A stretch of DNA of 64,000 nucleotides from Sinonovacula constricta. Its lineage: Eukaryota > Mollusca > Bivalvia > Cardiida > Solecurtidae. Positions 57,001 through 64,000 of the stretch are shown piece after piece. Positions within the stretch are counted from its first letter, which is position 1. Each line of letters begins with the position of its first letter. The position numbers were made by a program, and so were the translations under genes. The DNA is taken from assembly GCA_007844125.1 (NCBI GenBank), contig CM017558.1, forward strand, positions 31,832,230 to 31,896,229. The letters run 5' to 3'. Under the pieces are notes generated by a model. That model was not told the DNA's origin. It worked only from the letters and a program-made list of their open reading frames with translations, and did no database searches.

Positions 57001-60000
57001 TACTGCAGGAATAGGTTGGCACTTGTAGTTATTATAGAAAGGCAATAGTGTAACAAAAGGATTTATATACTCTTTACTTGTTCTGTATACGGCTTTACTA
57101 GAAAAATACTTGCGGGTGTATAAATATTATGTCAAAGCAGCGAAGAGCATTCAGTATTTATTCTCTGGAAGATTTTGGTAGTTGAGGTCTGTAGTCTTCC
57201 ATTTTCTCTTGGCCCACTTTTGGCAGCAAGTACCTTGCACATGTTAACATTCCAGAATAAAAAAGACAATTATAAGCGAAAAGAATAGGAGGTCGTTTAT
57301 CATTTAAAAGATAAAATGCGCAATCTGACGCACGGCAACGACAGATTTTCGAATGTTTTTTGACTTGTAGTGAGTTGTATATTTTAACAATATTTCATCA
57401 CAATGTTGAGTCTTTATGTTAGAAACATTTCGTTTAAGAATGTAACCGAATGTTTAAACCAGTTAATGAATATTAAATGGGCAGCAATATTTAAACGTTA
57501 GAAACGAACAGGTAAAAATAAAATCTGTTTAACCAACGCGGTTCGATTGTTTTTAAAATTTGGTACCTCACATACGTGATACAAAGTTAAATGTGTACAA
57601 AGTCTGTAATACATAACAACCACTTGAAAACGTCATGTTTTAATTAAATTAAAAGACGGCCACGAATATCACCGAGTAGTTACGAATGACCTGTAGCTCA
57701 GACGCTCATACATCACTATTCTGAGCTGTGTGCTCCGTTGTTTTTGTATTGATAGACTGGTAGTTGATGTTGAAAATTTCTCTTTAGAAAGTGATAACGT
57801 CTAAATTTATGACCACCATATAAATCCTAGAGTTTACCAAAGATGCAATTTTAGAAGCCAGTTTTATTTCATTACGACAATACGATCTGCCTATCGAATA
57901 TGTGACTGATGGCGAAGTTATGTTACTTGCCAAGTACCCTAGATCTAAATCTCATCGAAAAGTTTCTTAGGGTGTTGACTAAGCAGGTGATTTTATTAAC
58001 GCCATTAAGTTTGTTTTCACTGACGAGGATGTGGGTTTTAGCATTTGTCCTTCCAAGGCTACACCTTACTGAAGCATACTTTTTTTAGTAATAATATCAT
58101 AACTCAGTATTACTTTTGTAATATTCGGCTCATCAGACACCCTTCGAAAGGACTTATTGAACTGCTACAATAGTGTGATACTCTGAAAACTACCAAAAAC
58201 ATGCAAAGAGAGCTAGGTACTTGGCAAATTTATCCCATCTTGAGCCAATGAGATATTAAAACTGTAGAGGCTTCTGAGAATGTGCGTATTGTTAGACAAA
58301 AATTGTACAATAACTCTAAAACAGATAAATACAGTGGTGCACTATAGCTTTCGACGGAGAGTTTCTGGCAAAATAATGCACAGTTTGGCAAGTGCATGCT
58401 TCTAAATTTTCTGAATAGATCATTGTAAGTAAAAATAAACATGTAAATAGACTGTTGCTTGTTATCCTATGGTTTTATGCAAAAATTAGTAAATAGACGT
58501 AAAAAGAAACAGAATTACTAGATCTTTCCTCCTAAAGAAATAGTTAAGACAGGTAGTTTGAATTTCGTCACATTGTTAATGCTTTTAGAAGGAGACTTCT
58601 CTAAGGATAATTGTTGCCAGGTCCTCACTAGACAATTTACATATTCTTGCAGAATGCAATGATGTAACATATAGTCTAAGATTTTAACAAACATATATAC
58701 AGGTTGTTTGCTTGTTATCCTATGGTTATATGCAATCAATTATTAAATGCAATAAAAAGAAGTAGACTTACTAGACATTTCTTTTTAAAGAATTAAGGCA
58801 AGGAATTTAGATGATAGCGTCTGAGTTACATATGCAATACATTTGAATTTCGTCAAACTGTTATTGCTTTTATAGGAAGAATTGTCTAAGAATAATGGTT
58901 GATAAGTTCTCACTAGGCACTTTACATATTCTTGCAGAATGCAATGATGGAACATATGGTCTAAGATGTTCAGGCGTGTGCCACTGTGTGAACAACGCCG
59001 TCTGTGACAAGATAAATGGACGCTGTTTCCATGGATGTGCTCCTGGGTGGATGGGCGACGCATGTAAATTAGGTATGGCGAATGTCTTTGACGAACTGAA
59101 TGATATCATTGATACAGTGAAAAACACAATATATTAATTATTGTTTAAAAATGTAATAAATTAATATTATCAGGGCATCGTCCATTTTCCTGAGAATGCA
59201 ATATCAGAGGTGTGAGCATCAACATACAATATTTGTATTGTTTTCCTTTTTGTACGACCTTTGTTATAACAGGTAATTATTTCAATAACCAAATTTGTGA
59301 TTATTTCACAAAAGTGTTTATATTTATTTATCTTGCATCATTCCATGTAATTCTTGCCATACAGACATGTATTTTTGCTGCAAGAACACATTGTACAGTT
59401 TTCTTTTGAATGTGTTAGTTGGAAAAGTTTGAAATTGACTCTTAGCTGTAACTATGTTTGGTAAAATACAATAATGCCTGATTTCCGACAGAATGAAATA
59501 GGAACCAGAACGCACATAAATATTGTGTTAAACTAAACTTTTCGACGGTGAGTTTCTTGCATTATAATGCACAGTTTTGTATCTTTAGTAAGTGCATGCG
59601 TCTTTAATGTCTGAATAGATCTTTGTAATTCTTACTTAAAATGAAATTTTGTATTTAACAAACATATAAACAGACTGTTTGCTTGTTATCCTATGGTTGT
59701 ATGCAAGAAATTTATAAATACATTAAAAAGAAGTAGACTTACTAGATCTTTCTTTTTAAAGAATTAAGCAAATTTAGATGACAGCGTCTGAGTTACATAT
59801 GCAACACATTTGAATTTCGTCAAACTGTTATTGCTTTTATAAGGAGAATTGTCTAAGGATAATGGTTGATAAGTTCTCACTAGGCACTTTACATATTCTT
59901 GCAGAATGCAATGATGGGACATATGGTCTAAGATGTTTAGGATTGTGCCACTGTGTGAACAACGACGTCTGTGATAAGATAAATGGACGCTGTTCCAATG

Positions 60001-61934
60001 GATGTGCTGCTGGATGGATGGGCGACGCATGTAAATCAGGTATGGTGAATGTCTTTGACGAACTGAATGATAAGATTGATACAGTGAAAGAAAACATTAT
60101 ATTAATTATTGTTTAAATATGTATTGAATTAATATTATCAGGACATCGTCCATTTTCCCGAGAACGCAATATCAGAGGAATGAGCATCAACATACAATAT
60201 TTTTTGTTTCCTTTTTTGCACGACCCTTGTTATAACAGCTATTTATTTAATTAACGTAATTTGTGAACATTTGACAAAAGATTTTATTTTACAAAAGTGT
60301 TTATATTTATTTATCTTGCATTGTTCCATATAATTCTTGCCGTATAGACATGTATCTTTGCTGTAAGAATACATTGAACAGTTTTCTTATGAATCTGTTA
60401 GTTGGAAGAGTTTGAAATTGACTCTTAGCTGTAACTACTTTTGGTAAAATAGAATAATGCCTGATTTCCGACAGAATGAAATAGGAACCAGAAAGCAGAT
60501 AAATATTGTGTTGCACTAAAGTTTTCGACGGTGAGTTTCTGGCATAAAAATGCATAGTTTTGTATCGTTAGTAAGTTCATGCTTCTTCAATGTCTGAGTA
60601 GATCTTTGTAATTTTAACAAAAATGATATTATGTATTTAACAAACCTATAAACAGACCGTCTGCTTCTTATCTTATGGTTGTATGCAAGAAATTAATAAA
60701 TACATTAAAAAGAAGTAGACTTACTAGATTTTTCTACTTATAGAATTAAGAAAAGGAATTTAGACGATAGCGTCTGAGTAACATATGCAATACATTTGAA
60801 TTTCGTCAAACTGTTATTGCTTTTATTAGGAGAATTGTCTAAGGTTAATGGTTAATAGATTCTCCCTTGACAATTTACATATTCTTGCAGAATGCAATGA
60901 TGGAAGGTATGGTCTAAGATGTTCAGGAGTGTGCCACTGTGTAAACAACGCCGTCTGTAACAAGGTAAATGGACGCTGTTCCCATGGATGTGCTGCTGGA
61001 TGGATGGGCGACGCATGCAAATCAGGTATGGTGAATGTATTTGATGAATTGAATGATACCATTGATACAGTGAAATAATACATTGAATTAATAACTGTTT
61101 AAATATGTATTGAATTAATATTATCAGCACATCGTGCATTTTCCCGAGAATGCAATATCAGATGAATGAGCATCAACATACACTAGTTTTTCCGACAGAG
61201 TGAAATAGGAACCAGAAAGCAGATAAATTTTGTGTTGCAGTATATTTTTCGACGGAGAGATTCTGCTATAATAATGCACAGTTTTGTAACTTTTGTAAGT
61301 TCATGTTTTTTAAATTTATAAATAGATCTTGCAATTTTTAATAAAATAAAATTATGTATTTGCCAAACATATTTATATTTTGTTTGCTTCTTCGCCTATT
61401 GTTTTATGCAAGAAATTAATAAATACATATAAATAGAAGTAGACTAATTACTAGACCTTTATTCTTAAATACTAGCGCCTAAGGAACACATGCATTACAT
61501 TTTAATTTTGTCAGAAGTTTCCTTATAGACATGTGTTTGTGCAACAATTTTCTTATGATTGTGTAAATTGAAAATGTTTAAAGGTTACTCTTAGCTTATC
61601 GATGTTTTGTTAGTACTATAATGCCACATTTCAGACAGAGAGAATTAGGAACTAGAAGCCCATAATGTGAGATACGGATCACTGTATGTCCTGTTTCAAT
61701 TAGTAAGGATTTTGTCAAATATCAGAGTGCGCTCCCGGTAGCTACGGTCTTGGTTGTATGAAACGTTGTAATAGTCCCTGTCTTAACAACATTGCATGTG
61801 ATAATGTTCGAGGACACTGTCCCCAGGGATGTGCTGCTGGATGGATGGGCGACAAGTGTGATAAAGGGAATACATGTATCAATTTAGGATCTGATCTAAG
61901 TAGCATTTCGATATACACTGACGAAAGAAAATAG
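42740..61934 (+). CDS. EGF and F5/8C-domain receptor-like ectodomain (RPTP-family-like)
   Basis: Exons: 42740-42794, 46754-46927, 48062-48247, 48760-48969, 51552-51755, 53695-53874, 54364-54504, 54843-54983, 58938-59072, 59905-60039, 60891-61025, 61726-61866 (open to a stop at 61932-61934). Every internal exon is phase 1-1. The start is chosen because the ATG opens a signal peptide (MRSIFVFYAFLLGYVHG). Order: signal peptide, EGF, two F5/8 type C (fucolectin-like) domains, then six EGF modules; about 634 residues if the last exon is terminal. Such lectin-plus-EGF ectodomains occur on receptor phosphatases, and the EGF type equals that of gene 1, but no membrane or catalytic exon is seen before 64000. 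It may be a secreted or truncated paralogue, or may continue off-window. Confidence 0.78.
43625..43800 (+). repeat. tRNA-derived SINE-like element
   Basis: A perfect box B-like GGTTCGAATCC follows a box A-like TTGGTTGGCAAAGC. The body (GGGCGTCATTTGTTCTACTC, TCTCTGGGAT) resembles the one at 48350-48530, so the two belong to one family. Confidence 0.6.
44547..44885 (+). repeat. 171-bp tandem duplication with internal inverted repeat
   Basis: Two copies start at 44547 and 44718 and differ at about three bases. Each contains TGCCAAGTA ... TACTTGGCA as a 9-bp inverted repeat around a ~30-base loop, and GTGACGTCGC. Confidence 0.9.
46754..46927 (+). CDS. gene 3 exon: N-terminal EGF module
   Basis: A 174-nt phase 1-1 exon. 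It encodes a linker with GETFPGQSCPRDS and an EGF-like module of the multiple-EGF type (VYGPDCKYLCHCN, CDDTTGSCVSGC, WMGPGCQ). Confidence 0.85.
47348..47512 (+). repeat. 33-bp minisatellite, about 4.6 copies
   Basis: The unit contains ACATAGAAAATCCGATACGA followed by GTTGTCATTTAAT; internal copies are essentially identical. It lies in a gene 3 intron. Confidence 0.95.
47795..47842. repeat. GT and poly-G simple tract
   Basis: GGTGGGG words, a TG run and a run of about 13 G. G-rich enough for quadruplex formation. Confidence 0.85.
48062..48969 (+). CDS. gene 3 exons: first F5/8C (fucolectin-like) domain
   Basis: Exons 48062-48247 and 48760-48969. The first encodes DILWGKETRQLNGNNA, then NEAVDGNADTCSS (the NAVDG-type calcium/ligand loop of fucolectins), then the WWRSWFEQPEIIRGMTI strand. 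The second encodes GFKVYVEENTKQ, an YICYEHDG region and GNQIRIQLDS ending CDVRVFG, the typical C-terminus of the fold. The acceptor at 48060-48061 was chosen because it alone keeps phase with the EGF exon. Confidence 0.85.
48350..48530 (+). repeat. tRNA-derived SINE-like element
   Basis: CTAGCCGAGTGGGTGCTTACC is box A-like. The body shares GTGTCATTCGTTCTA and TGTCTGGGATCAT with the element at 43625-43800. It lies between the two exons of the first F5/8C domain. Confidence 0.55.
49655..49915 (+). repeat. degenerate C-rich tandem repeat
   Basis: Diverged copies of a ~60-bp unit of the form AATGTAAAA(A)AACG, TTTCTAAAT, TCCCCTCCCGGG recur three to four times in the intron after the first F5/8C domain. 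Confidence 0.6.
50395..50690 (+). repeat. dispersed hairpin repeat, copy 8 (most diverged)
   Basis: AAGTCCTATGAGTGCTGCAG to GGTTTTACCAAGCTCTGAAC aligns end to end with copy 2, with many substitutions. The hairpin left arm is mutated. Confidence 0.75.
50990..51037. repeat. CA dinucleotide tract
   Basis: CACGCA/CACACA repeat in a gene 3 intron. Confidence 0.9.
51552..53874 (+). CDS. gene 3 exons: second F5/8C (fucolectin-like) domain
   Basis: Exons 51552-51755 and 53695-53874. They encode NLAYLKQTSQSSTYLDRNSS, NAVDGSTNTHYQKC, KQWTVDLGKVFKIQALEL (the VDLG strand seen in most family members), then TSQQRNVFF and RYLQIKRNEQGHLAMCEAFV. The order and final C(E/D)xxVFG match the first copy, so this is a tandem domain duplication within the protein. 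Confidence 0.87.
54364..54983 (+). CDS. gene 3 exons: EGF modules 2 and 3
   Basis: Two 141-nt phase 1-1 exons, 54364-54504 and 54843-54983. The first has CGLNCSIPCYCAVFTFDS and ECHEGCAAGWTGQGQRC. The second has CQKRCSGHCLNDDICDEING then HCPRGCAAGWMGDKC. Donors are GTAACG and GTAGAG. Confidence 0.86.
55110..57040 (+). pseudogene. array of eroded EGF exons
   Basis: Several dead copies of the gene 3 EGF exon are visible. Near 55135-55200 a frame reads QCPPGCAAGWWGDMCN without an intact first half. At 55725-55839 it reads DCSQVCSVHCFTSHVCDPTDG, then TGA (55792-55794) where Cys is expected, then GCESGWTGDNC and a GTAAGA donor. Shorter pieces near 56190-56230 (CKVGWKGNTYDK), 56680-56730 (CCYVGWNDGACKKN) and 57000-57030 are weaker. 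None can be spliced in without a stop or loss of the fold. Confidence 0.7.
58938..59072 (+). CDS. gene 3 exon: EGF module 4 (duplicate A)
   Basis: A 135-nt phase 1-1 exon encoding CNDGTYGLRCSGVCHCVNN, VCDKINGRCFHGCAPGWMGD and AC; donor GTATGG. It differs from duplicates B and C at a handful of residues. Confidence 0.88.
59905..60039 (+). CDS. gene 3 exon: EGF module 5 (duplicate B)
   Basis: Same length, phase and splice sites as duplicate A. It encodes LRCLGLCHCVNNDVCDKING and RCSNGCAAGWMGDACKSG. Confidence 0.88.
60891..61025 (+). CDS. gene 3 exon: EGF module 6 (duplicate C)
   Basis: Same architecture as A and B. It encodes CNDGRYGLRCSGVCHCVNN, AVCNKVNGRCSHGC and AAGWMGDACKSG. Confidence 0.88.
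61726..61934 (+). CDS. gene 3 exon: EGF module 7, donor lost
   Basis: A diverged EGF module (CAPGSYGLGCMKRCNSPC, ACDNVRGHCPQGCAAGWMGD, KC). The position where its paralogues have GT (61867-61868) reads GG, so the exon stays open for a further 22 codons to TAG at 61932-61934. It could be a terminal exon making a soluble protein. A GTATCA at 61876 is a weak alternative donor and would keep phase 1. Confidence 0.65.
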
Positions 61935-61966
61935 TTGAGAATAACATAAGATTTCTATTTAGAACG

Positions 61967-62106
61967 TAGAATGTTCTGACAGCACACACATGCCGCAATG
62001 TTCTACCTCATGCAGCGGTAATTGCTTTGGTAGTCGACGTGTGATTAAAAGCGGCCAGTTTAGAAACGGATTGAAACCTGGCTGGAATGGCATTCGTGTC
62101 GTACCG
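61967..62106 (+). pseudogene. EGF exon that has lost its cysteines
   Basis: After an acceptor-like CGTAG the frame reads CSDSTHMPQCSTSCSGNCF like other EGF exons. The second half, VIKSGQFRNGLKPGWNGIRV, has non-Cys residues at each expected Cys while keeping the GLKPGWNGI spacing. No stop is present, and the donor GTAAAC at 62107 is in a different phase. Confidence 0.6.
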
Positions 62107-64000
62107 GTAAACACACTGATAACGATAATGCTAATGATGAGTAGGAGGAGTAAAAACAGAAAGAGTACAGAGATAATGTTGATACTATTATGGTTTTATC
62201 AAGCAAACTACAAACAAACATTCTAAAGGAAAGGTGGTGGTGTTGAGGTTGATGGTAATGGTTGGTATTTTGATCATGAGACTGATCAGGAGGGAGCTTA
62301 GAAGTAGTACATAGTTACTGCTTTGCAAAGTATGCCATGGACCTAACATCTTCCAGACTTTCCCTTTTCCTAGCACGACACAATATTTTCTATGTTTTGC
62401 CATTAAAGGCTTCAAAATGCAACACTAAATGAACATCGAACTTATAAAAAACTATCCAGAGCGCGTAGAAATACACGTGTAATGGAACTGAAATTCTTTT
62501 TGATGTTAAGCTTCATGTTTTGTAGATGCTACGACAATGAGTGTCTTTAATTTCTGTTTGGTTTTTGAAATTCAAAACTAATAATATACATTTTGTGTGA
62601 CACATATGGATTGTACCAGATGAAAGCAAAGACAATGTACACGTTTGTCTTTTAAAATGGACTTGTTCAAGCATGCACAAAGCGGCGTGTGATTGAATCA
62701 ATGTTATCATGTACGAAAATCAAACGCTCTGTTTGAATGTATTAATATTACAACGTATGTTACAAAAATGATCTGATGCACATAATGTTAAATGCTGAGC
62801 TTATTTTACTACTGACTGTTTTCATGATAGAAAGTAAACATGGCATTAAGATAAATTTACACAGCAGACGTGTTTATCAAGCATGTGTTCTTTGTTAAAC
62901 GTATTACTTTTTCATTTGTTTGCAAACACATTGCATATCATTATGGTTTTAATCACCTAATCCTTTTGAAAATCTGTAATAATGTCATTTAAATGAGAAA
63001 CTAGTTTCATGTTGATTTGCTTCTTGATTTTGTGGGCATGGCTTAAATACGAAGAATTTTATCTCGTGCAGTGTAAGCTAATCAGTTGATCTAACTTACG
63101 AAAGAAGTCACAGGGTGTGCCTCATACAATAAAATAAAATAGGTTGTAATTGCCTATTTTAAATGCATTGGTTTAAATAGATTCTAAAAGCAATAGAAAA
63201 ATAAGAACTGAACAACACTTTAAACAGCCAAACACGGTTGATCAACCGATAAACGTAAAACAATTGACTAGTCATACCTTAAATAGCATTATGTGTTTAA
63301 TGTGTTTATCATGGCTTTTTGATTAAAATCTTAATGACGGGGATCTTCTGGAAAATATACAACTGTGCGCATAAAACACAATACGAATGTTGGAAAATGT
63401 CCAATGCAAAGTTACCAGACATATTGAGTTAAAAGCAAGATAGTTGATGACGGTTAGTTTAAATTAATTTCCTTACATGTGAAGCAGTTTGACAAATGCA
63501 AAAAAAAATACATGAACCTGTATTGATGGTTTGATAATGAAGATATTTTTAAACGTATGCAATGCCATGATAATAATGAAAATGTATTTACAATTTCATG
63601 TTTTAATTGCCTAATGGGGTTCATTTTTTGCATGCAATGCCCATCAATTACCCACAGAACGAAAAAGAAAAAGTAGAAAAGAAACTGCAAGTAACCTATT
63701 AATGACTTCTACCATTTGTAAAGATGTTCAAGATGTTGTTTTACTTTAAGTTATGGTGTAAAACGGCATAATAGTGTAATAATTATCCTTTTATGATGTC
63801 GAACTAGTTAAGTTGCTTTAAAAAGAAAGATGCGTCCTGAGACCAGAATAGTGTTTTGGACAAAAAAACGCTTCCTTGTGAAAGTGACTATAAGCGTAAA
63901 GTATTGGGTGCACTTCAGTACATTGTGCTTTGCTTTTTAACCTTGTTTAACCTGGAATATTAGCCTCAGACTTTCTATAAAATAATCATAAACTAAAATT
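62107..64000. other. 3' flank with no recognised gene
   Basis: AT-rich sequence with short chance open frames. I looked for a transmembrane or phosphatase exon like those of gene 1 and saw none. Confidence 0.5.

Larger units (their letters stand above)
58560..61100 (+). repeat. tandem ~0.97-0.99-kb units each carrying an EGF exon
   Basis: Exon starts at 58938, 59905 and 60891 (spacings 967 and 986 bp) lie in units whose introns also match closely: AGTAGACTTACTAGATCTTT, GAATTTCGTCAAACTGTTAT and CAGGACATCGTCCATTTTCC recur with few changes. A partial fourth start at about 58560-58690 has the acceptor and first ~30 bases of the exon, then breaks off. Confidence 0.92.

Noticed and set aside
42740..61934. 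Calling gene 3 a complete receptor tyrosine phosphatase
   Set aside because: No transmembrane or phosphatase exon is visible on the + strand before 64000; only ectodomain similarity is supported.

Overview
The window looks like AT-rich, intron-rich animal DNA, most likely from a bivalve mollusc. That placement is an inference. It rests on a receptor tyrosine phosphatase whose single exon-encoded EGF module sits next to the membrane, a second gene with the matching EGF + F5/8-type-C ectodomain, a chitin-binding/laminin-G gene of the kind known from molluscan extracellular and shell matrix, long introns full of tRNA-derived SINE-like pieces, and non-LTR retrotransposon remnants. I see no rRNA, intact tRNA, CRISPR or prokaryotic features.

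Gene 1 (+, 2200-16280) is the 3' part of a receptor-type protein tyrosine phosphatase: 19 exons with consistent phases encoding an EGF-like module, one transmembrane helix, a catalytic-looking D1 domain and a degenerate D2 domain. Its 5' end lies outside the window. Two oddities stand out. An in-frame TAA sits at the start of one D2 exon, and a 51-bp tandem duplication copies the splice acceptor of the last D1 exon.

16281-24376 is intergenic, with one decayed reverse transcriptase fragment and repeats. Gene 2 (-, 24377-39808) has ten recognisable exons encoding two calcium-binding EGF modules, two divergent chitin-binding-like cysteine modules and a C-terminal laminin-G/concanavalin-like domain. 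Its first exon(s) were not found. A tail-to-tail pair of broken LINEs (about 30.36-33.69 kb), two long TA arrays and a duplicated intronic element lie in its introns.

39.8-42.7 kb separates divergent genes 2 and 3 and holds an 860-bp CATA compound microsatellite, a GAT array and a tandem duplication in which each copy carries a TGACGTCA palindrome. Gene 3 (+, 42740 to 61934 or beyond) starts with a signal peptide and encodes EGF, two F5/8C (fucolectin-like) domains and then a run of EGF modules. Three of these EGF exons lie in nearly identical ~0.97-0.99-kb tandem units (58.6-61.1 kb), next to a graveyard of eroded EGF exons (55.1-57.1 kb). No membrane or phosphatase exon was found before the window ends.

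The main inference is that genes 1 and 3 are neighbouring members of an expanded RPTP-like receptor family whose ectodomains are being remodelled by gain and loss of symmetric phase-1 EGF exons. The inverted matrix-type gene lies between them. At least eight copies of a hairpin-bearing dispersed repeat, on both strands, are scattered through all three genes.
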